From: Thermococcus profundus
GTDB taxonomy: Archaea; Methanobacteriota_B; Thermococci; Thermococcales; Thermococcaceae
Direction: 5' to 3'
NCBI RefSeq assembly: GCF_002214585.1
Contig: NZ_CP014862.1
Coordinates: 496,001-560,000 of the forward strand
DNA length: 64,000 nt
Of this stretch, positions 31,621-42,175 are shown one piece after another. Numbering within the stretch: the first letter of the stretch is position 1; each line of letters begins with the position of its first letter. Made by a program: the position numbers and the translations under genes. The notes beneath the pieces were generated by a model that saw only the letters and a list, made by a program, of their open reading frames with translations, was not told where the DNA came from and did no database searches.

Positions 31621-34600
31621 ATGAGCGCGAGAGGTCCTACCGTTGTTGATGTTACTCCCGACGATCTCTGGCTCGTTATGGAATCCTACTGGAAGGAGAA
31701 GGGGCTCGTAAGGCAGCACCTCGACTCATACAACGCCTTCATCGACCAGGGCCTTCAGGAGGTCATAAACGAGTTCGGCGGGGTTAAACCTGACATACCG
31801 AACTTTGAGGTTAAGTTCGGCAAGATCCGCCTCGGCGAACCCATCTTCCAGGAGGCGCAGGGTCAGAGGAAGCCCCTCTACCCGATGGACGCTAGGATAA
31901 GGAATTTGACTTACTCCGCTCCGCTCTTCCTTGAGCTTATACCGGTCATCAACGGCATAGACCAAGAACCCGTTGAAGTCCGCGTTGGGGAGCTCCCTCT
32001 GATGCTGAAATCGAAAGCCTGCAGGCTCTACGGCCTGAGCGACGAGGAGCTGATAGAGCTCGGTGAGGATCCGAAGGATCCTGGTGGATACTTCATCATA
32101 AACGGCTCCGAGAGGGTTATCGTCTCTATCGAGGATCTTGCCCCGAACAAGACCTTGGTTGAGAGGGACGAGAGGCAGAACAAGGTCGTTGCCAAGGTCT
32201 TCTCCTACAGACACGGTTACAGGGCCCTTGTGACTGTGGAGAGGAAGAAGGATGGAATACTCTATGTCAACATACCGAACGTTCCCAAACCCGTCAAGTT
32301 CGTCTACGTCATGCGCGCCCTCGGGCTCCTCAGCGATAAGGAGATAGTCGAGGCCGTTAGCCACGACCCGAGGATCCAGCAGGTTCTCTTCGACAACCTC
32401 GACGATGCGAGCGACATAAGAACCCAGGAGGAGGCCCTCGACTACATAGGAAAGCTCTCCCTCCCTGGCCAGCCGAAGGAGTACAGGCTCAGGAGGGCCG
32501 AGCACATCATAGACAACAACCTCCTGCCCCACATGGGCGTCGAGCCTGAGAGGAGGAGGGCGAAGGCATACTACCTTGGCATGATGGCCCTTAAGGTTCT
32601 CGAACTTTCACTCGGCCTCCGCGGTGAGGACGATAAAGACCACTACGCCAACAAGAGGTTGAAACTGGCTGGAGACCTCCTCAAGGATCTCTTCCGCGTC
32701 GCCTTCGGCCAGCTCGTCAAGGACATGCAGTACCAGATGACCAAGACCTACCAGAGGAAGGGCGAGAAGTACACCTTCGAGAACATCCAGAGGTTTGTTA
32801 GGAACTCCGTCAGGCCCGACGTCCTGAGCGAGAGGATAGAGCACGCCTTGGCAACGGGTTCCTGGCCGGGAGGAAGAACCGGTGTGAGCCAGCTCCTCGA
32901 CAGGACCAACTACATGTCAACCCTCTCACACCTCAGGCGCGTTACTTCTCCGCTCAGCAGGGATCAGCCCCACTTCGAGGCCCGTGATCTTCACGGAACC
33001 CACTGGGGAAGGATCTGCCCGACCGAGACTCCAGAAGGTCCGAACTGTGGTCTCGTCAAGAACCTTGCCCTCATGTCCCAGATAACCACGGGAATCCCCG
33101 AGGAGGAGGCCAGGAACTACCTCCTTGATCTCGGTGTCGTCCCTGTTGAGGAGAGGAGGCCAGCCCCTGGCCTCTACCGTGTCTACCTCAACGGCGTTCT
33201 CATTGGAACCATTGAGGATGGGGAGGCCCTTGTTGAGAGGATAAGGGCCGACAGGCGGAGCGGAAAGATAAGCGACGTTGTTAACGTGGCAATTTACGAG
33301 GAAGAGGACGTTAAAGAGGTTTACGTCAACAGCGACGACGGAAGGGTCAGGAGACCGCTCATCATAGTAGAGAACGGGAAGCCGAAGCTCACTCGGGAGC
33401 ACGTTGAAGGCATAAAGAACGGCACCCTCACCTGGAGCGATCTCGTGAAGATGGGCGTCATCGAGTACCTCGATGCTGAGGAAGAGGAGAACGCCTACGT
33501 TGCCACCTGGCCGTGGGAAGTAACCGAGGAACACACCCACCTCGAGCTCATGCCCGCTGCAATCCTCGGTATCCCTGCTTCCCTCGTTCCCTATCCGGAG
33601 CACAACGCCGCCCCGCGTAACACCTACGGTGCGGGTATGGCCAAGCAGAGCCTCGGTCTCGGCTGGGCCAACTTCAGGATTAGGGTTGACACCCGCGGTC
33701 ACCTCATGCACTACCCGCAGGTCCCGCTCGTTAACTCCAGGATAATGAAGGCGGTAGGTTTCGAGGAGAGGCCAGCAGGTCAGAACTTCGTGGTCGCGGT
33801 CCTCAGCTACGGCGGCTACAATATGGAAGATGCGGTTATTATGAACAAGGCCTCCATCGAGAGGGGTCTCGCCCGCTCAACCTTCTTCAGAACCTACGAG
33901 GCCGAGGAGAAGAGGTACCTGGGCGGCCAGACGGATCGCTTTGAGAAGCCCGATCCGACCATTAAGGGCTACCTGGGCGACAGGTACTACCGCAACCTCG
34001 ACGAAGATGGTATAATCTTCCCGGAGTCAAAGGTTGAAGGAAAGGACGTTCTCGTTGGGAGAACTTCTCCGCCCAGGTTCCTTGAGGAGCAGAGCGGCCT
34101 CGGTGGAATCGCCCTCCAGGAGAGGAGGGAAACCAGCGTTGCGGTGAGGCCCAGCGAGAGGGGCATCGTTGACAAGGTCATCATAACCGAGACCGGCGAC
34201 GGAACCAAGCTCGTGAAGGTCACAGTTAGGGACCTCCGCATTCCAGAATTTGGTGACAAGTTCGCTTCAAGGCACGGTCAGAAGGGTGTTATCGGACTCA
34301 TTGTCCCACAGGAGGACATGCCTTGGACCGAGAGTGGAATCGTGCCAGACCTCATCGTCAACCCGCACGGTATTCCGAGCCGTATGACCGTCGGACAGCT
34401 CATAGAGGCCATCGGTGGAAAGGTCGCCGCGTTGAAGGGAAGAAGGGTCGACGGTACCGCGTTCATCGGTGAGCCGGAGGAGAAGCTCAGGAAGGAGCTT
34501 GAGGAGCTTGGCTTCAAGCACAGCGGAAGGGAAGTGATGTACGACGGAATCACTGGAAGGCGCCTCGAGGCCGACATATTCGTCGGCGTCATCTACTACC

Positions 34601-34989
34601 AGAGGCTCCACCACATGGTAGCGGACAAGATGCACGCGCGCTCACGCGGTCCGGTTCAGGTGCTCACCAAGCAGCCCACCGAGGGAAGGGCCCGCGAAGG
34701 AGGTCTCAGGTTCGGTGAGATGGAGAGGGATGTGCTCATCGGCCACGGTGCCGCGATGCTTCTCATCGAGCGTCTCCTTGAGGAGAGCGACAAGACTGAG
34801 GTATGGGTCTGCGAGAACTGTGGACACCTCGCACTTGAGGACAAGCGCAGAGGAAAGGTCTACTGTCCGGTGTGCGGTGAGGAAGAGAGGATCAGCAAGG
34901 TCGAGATGAGCTACGCGTTCAAGCTGTTGCTCGACGAGCTGAAGGCGATGGTGATAAGGCCGTCCCTCAAGTTGAAGGATAGGGTGTGA
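31621..34989 (+). CDS. rpoB: RNA polymerase subunit B (beta-like)
   Basis: A 1122-residue uninterrupted second-largest subunit, as in other Thermococcales, not split into B' and B''. Conserved blocks: [20 protein letters not shown] with [17 protein letters not shown] near residue 455, [11 protein letters not shown], the catalytic-centre [15 protein letters not shown] near 880, and a C-terminal zinc ribbon [26 protein letters not shown]. No intein is present. The ATG follows TTGAGGTGAGATC. It ends in GTGTGA, whose last bases overlap an alternative rpoA1 start. Confidence 0.99.
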   Translation: MSARGPTVVDVTPDDLWLVMESYWKEKGLVRQHLDSYNAFIDQGLQEVINEFGGVKPDIPNFEVKFGKIRLGEPIFQEAQGQRKPLYPMDARIRNLTYSAPLFLELIPVINGIDQEPVEVRVGELPLMLKSKACRLYGLSDEELIELGEDPKDPGGYFIINGSERVIVSIEDLAPNKTLVERDERQNKVVAKVFSYRHGYRALVTVERKKDGILYVNIPNVPKPVKFVYVMRALGLLSDKEIVEAVSHDPRIQQVLFDNLDDASDIRTQEEALDYIGKLSLPGQPKEYRLRRAEHIIDNNLLPHMGVEPERRRAKAYYLGMMALKVLELSLGLRGEDDKDHYANKRLKLAGDLLKDLFRVAFGQLVKDMQYQMTKTYQRKGEKYTFENIQRFVRNSVRPDVLSERIEHALATGSWPGGRTGVSQLLDRTNYMSTLSHLRRVTSPLSRDQPHFEARDLHGTHWGRICPTETPEGPNCGLVKNLALMSQITTGIPEEEARNYLLDLGVVPVEERRPAPGLYRVYLNGVLIGTIEDGEALVERIRADRRSGKISDVVNVAIYEEEDVKEVYVNSDDGRVRRPLIIVENGKPKLTREHVEGIKNGTLTWSDLVKMGVIEYLDAEEEENAYVATWPWEVTEEHTHLELMPAAILGIPASLVPYPEHNAAPRNTYGAGMAKQSLGLGWANFRIRVDTRGHLMHYPQVPLVNSRIMKAVGFEERPAGQNFVVAVLSYGGYNMEDAVIMNKASIERGLARSTFFRTYEAEEKRYLGGQTDRFEKPDPTIKGYLGDRYYRNLDEDGIIFPESKVEGKDVLVGRTSPPRFLEEQSGLGGIALQERRETSVAVRPSERGIVDKVIITETGDGTKLVKVTVRDLRIPEFGDKFASRHGQKGVIGLIVPQEDMPWTESGIVPDLIVNPHGIPSRMTVGQLIEAIGGKVAALKGRRVDGTAFIGEPEEKLRKELEELGFKHSGREVMYDGITGRRLEADIFVGVIYYQRLHHMVADKMHARSRGPVQVLTKQPTEGRAREGGLRFGEMERDVLIGHGAAMLLIERLLEESDKTEVWVCENCGHLALEDKRRGKVYCPVCGEEERISKVEMSYAFKLLLDELKAMVIRPSLKLKDRV

Positions 34990-34994
34990 GAGCC

Positions 34995-37718
34995 ATGCAG
35001 TCGATGAAGAAGGTTATCGGTAGTATCGAGTTCGGAATCCTCTCACCTCAGGAAATCAGGAAGATGAGCGCGGCCGAGATAACCGTTCCAGATACCTACG
35101 ACGATGACGGTTACCCAATCGAGGGCGGGCTGATGGACAAGAGGCTCGGTGTCATCGACCCGGGTCTTCGCTGTGAGACCTGCGGTGCCAGGGCCGGGGA
35201 GTGTCCCGGCCACTTCGGTCACATCGAGCTCGCCAGACCTGTTATCCACGTCGGCTTTGCGAAGACCATCCACCGCGTTATGGAGAGCACCTGCCGCGAG
35301 TGCGGAAGGATAAAGCTCACCGATGAGGAGATAGAGGAGTACATGCACAAGTTCGAGGTTGTGGGAGACAGGAAGAAGGCCAAGGACAGGCTCATCAAGG
35401 AGATCCACAAGAAGGCCAAGGAGAGAATGATATGCCCGCACTGTGGAGCACCTCAGTTCCCGCTCAAGTTCGAGAGGCCCACCGTTTACTATGAGCTCAG
35501 AAAGGACGAGGAGGGGAACGAGTACAAGCACAGGATGATGCCGAGCGAGATAAGGGACAGGCTTGAGAGGATCCCCGATAAGGACCTTCCACTCCTCGGC
35601 CTTCACCCTGAAAAGTCCAGGCCCGAGTGGATGATCCTCACGGTCCTTCCAGTCCCACCCGTTACCATGAGGCCTTCCATCACCCTCGAAAGCGGCATCC
35701 GCGCCGAGGACGACCTCACCCACAAGCTCGTTGACATAATCCGTATCAACAACCGTCTCAAATCCAACATCGAGGCCGGTGCACCACAGCTCATCATCGA
35801 AGACCTCTGGGATCTCCTTCAGTACCATGTGACTACCTACATCAACAACGAGACCTCGGGGGTTCCTCCGGCGAAGCACAAGAGCGGAAGGCCCCTTAAG
35901 ACCCTCGCCCAGCGTCTCAAGGGTAAGGAAGGCAGGTTTAGAGGGAACCTCAGCGGTAAGCGTGTCAACTTCTCGGCAAGAACCGTCATAAGCCCCGACC
36001 CGATGATAAGCATCAACGAGGTCGGCGTTCCGCTCGCGGTCGCGATGGAGCTCACCGTTCCAGAGAAGGTCACCGAGTTCAACTACGAGAAGCTAAGGCA
36101 GAGGGTTCTCAACGGGCCTGAGAAGTACCCAGGGGCCAACTACGTCATCGATCCCGAGGGGAGAAGGATCCGCCTCATGGAGACCAACCTCGAGATGATA
36201 GCGGAGAAGCTCGATATAGGCTGGACCGTCGAGAGGCACCTTGAGGATGGGGATATCGTCCTCTTCAACCGTCAGCCTTCCCTTCACAGGATGTCCATCA
36301 TGGCCCACCGCGTTCGCGTTATGCCCTACAGGACCTTCCGCCTCAACCTGCCTGTCTGTCCGCCGTACAACGCGGACTTCGATGGAGATGAGATGAACCT
36401 TCACGTGCCCCAGACCGAGGAGGCGCAGGCTGAGGCTAAGATCCTTATGGAAGTCCAGAACCACATCATCTCCCCGAGGTACGGTGGCCCGCTCATAGCC
36501 GGAATCCAGGATCACATCTCCGGCGGCTACCTGCTAACAAGGGAGGGGGCGTACTTCACGAGGATGGAAGTTGAGGTGATGCTGACCTTCGCGGGAGTTG
36601 ACGTTGATGAACTCCCAGCCCCTGACAAGTTCGAGAACGGCGAGCCCCTCTGGAGCGGCAAGACCGTTTTCTCGCTCCTCCTTCCGGAGGACCTTACGAT
36701 ATGGTACCGCAACAAGCTCTGCGACGAGCCGGAGCGCTGTGAGGCCATCGAGAAGCTCATAGAGGAGAAGCTTGTTCCGGATCCGGAGGAAGTCAGAAAG
36801 ATAGCCTACGACGGCTTCGTATACATCCAGAACGGAAAGCTCCTCAGCGGTGCCATTGACAAGAAGGCCTACGGAAGGGAGGACGGAAAGCTTCTCGACC
36901 TCATAGTCAGGGAGTACGGTGTCGACAGGGCCAGGCAGTTCCTTGACCAGGTCACGAAGCTGACCATCTGGGTGATAACCCACAAGGGCTTCACGACCGC
37001 CATAGACGATGAGGATCTCCCGAGCGAGGCCCTCGACAGGATACACGAGATAATACGCGAGGCTGAGGAGAGGGTCAACAGGCTCATCGAGGCCTACAAG
37101 AACGGGGAGCTTGAGCCCCTCCCGGGTAAGACCCTTGAGGAGACCCTTGAGAGCAAGATCATGGCAGTTCTGGCTGAGGCGCGTGACAACGCCGGTAAGG
37201 TCGCCGAGCGCTACCTCGGTATGACCAACCATGCGGTCATCATGGCCAAGACTGGAGCGAGAGGTAAGATACTCAACATCACCCAGATGGCCGCGATGCT
37301 CGGTCAGCAGTCAATCCGCGGGAAGCGCCTCTACCGCGGCTACCGCGGAAGGGTTCTCACCCACTTCAAGCCGGGTGATTTGGGGGCCAAGGCGAGGGGT
37401 TTCGTTACGAACTCCTACAAGAGCGGTCTGACGCCGCAGGAGTACTTCTTCCATGCGATGGGTGGTAGGGAAGGTCTCGTCGATACCGCCGTTAGAACTG
37501 CCCAGAGCGGTTACATGCAGAGAAGATTAATCAACGCCCTTCAGGATCTCAAAGTAGACTACGACGGAACAGTCAGGGATCCAACGGGAATAATCGTCCA
37601 GTTCAAGTACGGTGAGGACGGCATCGATCCGATGAAGAGCTGGGGCGGCAAAACGCTCGACGTCGACAGGGTGATCATCAGGAACCTCGTGAAGATGCGC
37701 GGTGGAGGGAGGAGGTGA
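34995..37718 (+). CDS. rpoA1: RNA polymerase subunit A' (beta'-like N-terminal part)
   Basis: A 907-residue A' subunit carrying the catalytic aspartates in YNADFDGDEMNLH near residue 460. An N-terminal zinc site is CETCGARAGECPGHFGH, with another CxxC in STCREC and MICPHCG, and the bridge helix lies near GLTPQEYFFHAMGGREG. No intein is present. The start is ATG 34995 (MQSMKKVIGS) after GGTGTGAG; the overlapping GTG at 34986 is possible but less well placed. It is split from A'' as usual in archaea. Confidence 0.98.
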   Translation: MQSMKKVIGSIEFGILSPQEIRKMSAAEITVPDTYDDDGYPIEGGLMDKRLGVIDPGLRCETCGARAGECPGHFGHIELARPVIHVGFAKTIHRVMESTCRECGRIKLTDEEIEEYMHKFEVVGDRKKAKDRLIKEIHKKAKERMICPHCGAPQFPLKFERPTVYYELRKDEEGNEYKHRMMPSEIRDRLERIPDKDLPLLGLHPEKSRPEWMILTVLPVPPVTMRPSITLESGIRAEDDLTHKLVDIIRINNRLKSNIEAGAPQLIIEDLWDLLQYHVTTYINNETSGVPPAKHKSGRPLKTLAQRLKGKEGRFRGNLSGKRVNFSARTVISPDPMISINEVGVPLAVAMELTVPEKVTEFNYEKLRQRVLNGPEKYPGANYVIDPEGRRIRLMETNLEMIAEKLDIGWTVERHLEDGDIVLFNRQPSLHRMSIMAHRVRVMPYRTFRLNLPVCPPYNADFDGDEMNLHVPQTEEAQAEAKILMEVQNHIISPRYGGPLIAGIQDHISGGYLLTREGAYFTRMEVEVMLTFAGVDVDELPAPDKFENGEPLWSGKTVFSLLLPEDLTIWYRNKLCDEPERCEAIEKLIEEKLVPDPEEVRKIAYDGFVYIQNGKLLSGAIDKKAYGREDGKLLDLIVREYGVDRARQFLDQVTKLTIWVITHKGFTTAIDDEDLPSEALDRIHEIIREAEERVNRLIEAYKNGELEPLPGKTLEETLESKIMAVLAEARDNAGKVAERYLGMTNHAVIMAKTGARGKILNITQMAAMLGQQSIRGKRLYRGYRGRVLTHFKPGDLGAKARGFVTNSYKSGLTPQEYFFHAMGGREGLVDTAVRTAQSGYMQRRLINALQDLKVDYDGTVRDPTGIIVQFKYGEDGIDPMKSWGGKTLDVDRVIIRNLVKMRGGGRR

Positions 37719-37724
37719 TTGAGA

Positions 37725-38900
37725 ATGGTCGCCGCTAAGACTATCAGGGATATGGTCTGGAAGTCGGAGCTCCCCGACAACATCAAGGAAGACCTCTACA
37801 ACAAGCTCGTCGAATACAACAAGAAGTACAAGCTTAAGAAGGCGGAGGTCCAGGCCATCATCGAGGACGCCGTGAGGGAGTACGAGAGATCCCTTGTTGA
37901 ACCAGGTGAACCGATAGGAACCGTCGCCGCTCAGTCCATAGGTGAGCCCTCAACTCAGATGACCCTCAACACCTTCCACTACGCTGGTGTCGCCGAGATC
38001 AACGTCACCCTCGGTCTCCCGAGAATCATCGAGATAGTTGACGCCAGGAAGAACCCGTCGACACCGGTCATGACCGTTTTCCTCGATGAGGAACACCGCC
38101 ACGATCTTGAGAAGGCCCGTGAAGTCGCCAGGAGGATCGAGGGTACCACTATAGAGAACCTGGCCAGGGAGACCAGCATCGACATCCTTAACTTTGAGTT
38201 CATAGTCGATATCGATCCGGAGAGACTTGAGAAGGCCGGCCTTGACATGGACAGGATCCTCAAAAAGCTCTCGGGTTCATTCAAGAGCGCTGAGTTCGAG
38301 GCCGATGGCTATTCCCTCATAGTTCGGCCCAAGAAGCCCGGGAAGCTCTCCGACCTCAGGAAGCTTGCCGAAAAGGTTAAAAAGCACCGCCTTAAAGGCC
38401 TCTCTGGCGTCGGTAAGACCATCATCAGGAAGGAAGGCGACGAGTACGTGATCTACACCGAGGGCTCTAACTTCAAGCAGGTGCTCAAGGTCCCGGGCGT
38501 TGATCCTACCAGAACGAGAACCAACAACATATGGGAGATCGCGGAAGTGCTTGGCATTGAAGCTGCCAGAAACGCCATTATAGAGGAAATCGTCAACACG
38601 ATGCGCGAGCAGGGTCTTGAAGTTGACATCAGGCACATAATGCTCGTCGCCGACATGATGACCCTGGATGGGGTCATAAGGCCGATAGGAAGGCACGGTA
38701 TTGTTGGCGAGAAATCGAGCGTCCTCGCGAGGGCGGCTTTCGAGATCACCACGCAGCACCTCTTTGAGGCTGCCGAGAGGGGTGAAGACGATCCCCTCAC
38801 CGGTGTGGTCGAGAACGTCCTCATAGGACAGCCGGTTCCCGTGGGAACCGGGATGGTCAGGCTGACAATGAGCCTTCCCCTGAGACCGAAAAGGGAGTAG
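37725..38900 (+). CDS. rpoA2: RNA polymerase subunit A'' (beta'-like C-terminal part)
   Basis: A 391-residue A'' subunit containing the trigger loop (GEPSTQMTLNTFHYAGVAE near residue 75) and the jaw and cleft segments (LMLVADMMTLDGVIRPIGRH region). The start is ATG 37725, 6 nt after a TTG, with GGAGGTGA overlapping the rpoA1 stop. No intein at the trigger-loop site, where archaeal inteins are sometimes found. Translationally coupled to rpoA1. Confidence 0.98.
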   Translation: MVAAKTIRDMVWKSELPDNIKEDLYNKLVEYNKKYKLKKAEVQAIIEDAVREYERSLVEPGEPIGTVAAQSIGEPSTQMTLNTFHYAGVAEINVTLGLPRIIEIVDARKNPSTPVMTVFLDEEHRHDLEKAREVARRIEGTTIENLARETSIDILNFEFIVDIDPERLEKAGLDMDRILKKLSGSFKSAEFEADGYSLIVRPKKPGKLSDLRKLAEKVKKHRLKGLSGVGKTIIRKEGDEYVIYTEGSNFKQVLKVPGVDPTRTRTNNIWEIAEVLGIEAARNAIIEEIVNTMREQGLEVDIRHIMLVADMMTLDGVIRPIGRHGIVGEKSSVLARAAFEITTQHLFEAAERGEDDPLTGVVENVLIGQPVPVGTGMVRLTMSLPLRPKRE

Positions 38901-38913
38901 GGAGGTGTAGTTA

Positions 38914-39659
<746 letters not shown>

Positions 39660-39669
39660 GGTGATGATC

Positions 39670-40113
39670 ATGGCTGGAAAGAAGGCTCCGTACGGAGAGT
39701 TTGCCGGAAGGAAGCTCAAGCTCAAGAGAAAGAAGTTTCGCTGGAGCGATATAAGGTACAAGAGAAGGGTTCTCCGCCTCAAGGAGAAGAGCGACCCGCT
39801 TGAGGGTGCTCCCCAGGCGAAGGGGATAGTTCTTGAGAAGATCGCCGTTGAGGCTAAGCAGCCCAACTCGGCTATGCGCAAGGCAGTCAGGGTTCAGCTC
39901 ATCAAGAACGGTAAGGTCGTCACCGCCTTCACCCCGGGTGACGGTGCCATCAACCACATCGACGAGCACGACGAGGTCATCATCGAGGGCATCGGCGGTC
40001 CAAAGGGCGGTTCGATGGGTGATATCCCAGGAATCAGGTACAAGGTCGTCAAGGTCAACCGCGTTAGCCTCAAGGAGCTCGTCAAGGGAAGGAAGGAGAA
40101 GCCGAGGAGGTGA
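39670..40113 (+). CDS. rpsL: Small ribosomal subunit protein S12 (uS12)
   Basis: A 147-residue uS12 of the decoding centre. It has the conserved [20 protein letters not shown] and the loop [20 protein letters not shown]. An N-terminal basic tail ([13 protein letters not shown]) is present. The start is ATG 39670 after GAGGTGATGATC. Coupled to rpsG 5 nt downstream. Confidence 0.98.
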   Translation: MAGKKAPYGEFAGRKLKLKRKKFRWSDIRYKRRVLRLKEKSDPLEGAPQAKGIVLEKIAVEAKQPNSAMRKAVRVQLIKNGKVVTAFTPGDGAINHIDEHDEVIIEGIGGPKGGSMGDIPGIRYKVVKVNRVSLKELVKGRKEKPRR

Positions 40114-40118
40114 AGTGA

Positions 40119-40766
40119 ATGGCCAAGCCGCTTACCGAGAGGTTCTTCATCCCGAAGGAAGTCAAGGTCATGGGCAGATGGAGCGTTGAGGATGTAACCG
40201 TTGAGGACCCGTCCCTCAGGCCCTACATCAACCTCGACGCCAGAATACTCCCGCACAGCCACGGAAGGCACGCCAAGAAGGCCTTTGGCAAGGCCAACGT
40301 TCACATCGTTGAGCGCTTAATCAACAAGGTCATGCGCAGCGGTGCCAGCAGTCACAAGGTCGGCGGCCACTTCATGAGGCGTGAGCACCGCTCCCTCATG
40401 AGCAAGAAGATGAAAGCCTACGAGGCCGTCAAGGAGGCTTTCATGATCATCGAGAGGAGAACCAAGCAGAACCCGATCCAGGTTCTCGTAAGGGCTATAG
40501 AGAACTCCGCCCCTAGGGAGGACACAACCACCATCGCTTTCGGTGGAATCCGCTACCACATGGCGGTCGATGTTTCCCCGCTCAGGAGGCTCGACATAGC
40601 CCTCAAGAACATTGCCCTCGGTGCTTCGGCCAAGTGCTACAGGAACAAGACCACCCTCGCTCAGGCCCTCGCGGAGGAGATCATCGCTGCCGCCAACAGG
40701 GACCCGAAGAGCTTCGCCTACAGCAAGAAGGAAGAGACCGAGAGGATTGCCCAGTCCTCACGCTGA
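40119..40766 (+). CDS. rpsG: Small ribosomal subunit protein S7 (uS7)
   Basis: A 215-residue uS7, the head assembly protein contacting the exit site. Conserved [57 protein letters not shown], and the C-terminal [19 protein letters not shown]. The start follows GGAGGTGAAGTGA. It ends the operon; the elongation factor genes often found next are not here. Confidence 0.98.
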   Translation: MAKPLTERFFIPKEVKVMGRWSVEDVTVEDPSLRPYINLDARILPHSHGRHAKKAFGKANVHIVERLINKVMRSGASSHKVGGHFMRREHRSLMSKKMKAYEAVKEAFMIIERRTKQNPIQVLVRAIENSAPREDTTTIAFGGIRYHMAVDVSPLRRLDIALKNIALGASAKCYRNKTTLAQALAEEIIAAANRDPKSFAYSKKEETERIAQSSR

Positions 40767-40861
40767 GGGCTGGAGACTTTTCTCTACTTTCTCCAAATTT
40801 CCCCTTACTCGCTTCCAAACGCTTTTTAAATCCCTTAATCGGAGTTTTTTTGGGTGGTAAG

Positions 40862-41254
40862 ATGATATTCCTAATTGGATTCTCCGGGGATGAAGTGAAG
40901 TTGATAAGAGAGGCCTTTGAAGGGGTTCCGGTCTATGAAATACCCAGCTACTGCAGGGACTGGGTTCTTAGCGAAGTTGTTGAAAAGGCGGACTCTCTTA
41001 AGGGGAGCGGGAACTGGCACGAACGGAAGTTCTTCCTGATGCACAACCTGAGCAACGAAGAAGTCAAGGAAGCGCTGAAAAAGATGAAGTCCCTCGGCTT
41101 CAAAGGAGTCATCTACGCAACCACGACCCCTAACTCCATGACCATGAAGCTCGACGAGCTGATAGAGGAATGGCTTGAGGAGGATGCCTACTTCCGACAG
41201 CTCAGGAGGATGAAGAAGGGGCCGTATCTGGACATCGGGGGAGGGCCTGGTTAG
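40862..41254 (+). CDS. DUF3783 family protein
   Basis: A 130-residue small protein: MIFLIGFSGDEVKLIREAFE with VYEIPSYCRDW, then a helical FFLMHNLSNEEVKEALKKMK and YATTTPNSMTMKLDELIEEW. This matches the DUF3783 pattern, in which a putative nucleotide-fold domain is followed by the TTPxNxxMKL element. Function unknown. ATG 40862 has GGGTGGTAAG upstream and a TATA-like CTTTTTAAATC (40821-40831) before it. Its TAG shares bases with the convergent nucleotidyltransferase. Confidence 0.75.
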   Translation: MIFLIGFSGDEVKLIREAFEGVPVYEIPSYCRDWVLSEVVEKADSLKGSGNWHERKFFLMHNLSNEEVKEALKKMKSLGFKGVIYATTTPNSMTMKLDELIEEWLEEDAYFRQLRRMKKGPYLDIGGGPG

Positions 41255-41556
41255 ATTTCAAGAGGTATACCTTCAGCTTTTACCGTTCTTATGAAGCTGT
41301 CGTTCCTCTTTTTGAATTCATCCGGCTTGATGATCACAGGACTTATAAGTTCTCCGTATCTGAGGAGCACATCCGTTACCAGCCCAATTACTTCGTCAAA
41401 ATCGACATCTCCAACTATCAGAACATCAATGTCGCTCTCCTCATCATAATTTCCTCTGGCGTAGGAACCGAATAGAAAGACCTCATCTATTGAACTTCCA
41501 AAACGTTCCTTCAAAAGACTTAAAAACTCGTTAAGGGCCTGAGCTTTCTTGTCCAT
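41251..41556 (-). CDS. Minimal nucleotidyltransferase (MNT-type)
   Basis: A 101-residue MNT protein: SSIDEVFLFGSYARGNYDEE then SDIDVLIVGD, giving the GSxxxG and DxD catalytic signature, with a short C-terminal segment. MNT proteins usually pair with a HEPN toxin and AMPylate it. No HEPN gene is adjacent, so it is either orphan or solitary with a different role. ATG 41556 after GGGTGTGAAA is preferred to the ATG 12 nt upstream. A stop overlap with the DUF3783 gene suggests a fixed convergent arrangement. Confidence 0.82.
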   Translation of the reverse strand: MDKKAQALNEFLSLLKERFGSSIDEVFLFGSYARGNYDEESDIDVLIVGDVDFDEVIGLVTDVLLRYGELISPVIIKPDEFKKRNDSFIRTVKAEGIPLEI

Positions 41557-41619
41557 TTTCACACCCAAGGGATGTTGTGAAGGGTCATTTAAACCCTTCT
41601 CCCCAGTATTATACCCTCC

Positions 41620-41662
41620 GGTAGGAGGGAAATATATAAGTACCCGGAGGTAGGAGGGAAAT
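41620..41662 (+). promoter_or_regulatory. Tandem 14-bp repeat around a TATA box
   Basis: GGTAGGAGGGAAAT occurs at 41620-41633 and exactly again at 41649-41662. A TATA box ATATATAAG (41632-41640) overlaps the end of the first copy. The second copy overlaps the start codon of the next gene and includes its ribosome binding site. This is a candidate operator. Confidence 0.55.
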
Positions 41663-42140
41663 GGAGCTTCGGGACTATTTAATGCCTGGGGAGTATATTC
41701 TAGCGGTTGTTAAAAAGATAGACGCTACGGGCAACTTTAGAAACCTGGCAGTCACAAATAAGCGCTTTATCCTATTTAATACTAAACGCAAGATGATTCC
41801 TTTTGGGAAGGATAAGGAGGAAATCTCGAACATGCACTCGATAGTTTTTGAAAATTCTCCTGCGATTCAGATTCTTGAGAATGAAGAGCGTGTTGAGATC
41901 TCCATCTGTCGCTTCTTTAACAGAGATTTAATGAAGCAGGTGGAGAAGAATGGAGAGACGTATTACTGTTCTTTCGCATATAGCTTTTCGATATATACTA
42001 CATTCAATGGACCATCTCTCTCTGAAATTTCCTCTATGATCCGGGAAGCATTAAGGCCACTAATTAAAAGAGAGTTAATTGGAAACAGAGGAAAAGAATG
42101 GAAGTCCGTGTCTTACCTATTATTCAGAGAAGACCGATAA
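41661..42140 (+). CDS. Unknown protein, possibly PH-like (159 aa)
   Basis: A 159-residue protein. The N-terminal segment MPGEYILAVVKKI, RNLAVTNKRFILFNT and KRKMIPFGKDKEEISNM resembles the start of bacterial PH-like domains, where a beta-barrel recognises membranes or partners, but the match is by eye. Codon use and composition are more AT-rich than neighbouring genes, with ATT, ATA and TTA codons, which suggests recent acquisition or weak expression. No operon partner. Function unknown. Confidence 0.55.
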   Translation: MELRDYLMPGEYILAVVKKIDATGNFRNLAVTNKRFILFNTKRKMIPFGKDKEEISNMHSIVFENSPAIQILENEERVEISICRFFNRDLMKQVEKNGETYYCSFAYSFSIYTTFNGPSLSEISSMIREALRPLIKRELIGNRGKEWKSVSYLLFREDR

Positions 42141-42175
42141 GGCGGAAATCTCGATTAAACTTTGATGTCCGCTTT

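Noticed and set aside
31726-36515. Several 130-280 residue antisense ORFs opposite rpoB and rpoA1
   Set aside because: Long open antisense frames are expected in GC-rich, RNY-biased coding DNA; the sense genes are certain.
31621-38900. Inteins in rpoB, rpoA1 or rpoA2
   Set aside because: Lengths (1122, 907, 391) and continuous conserved blocks show none.
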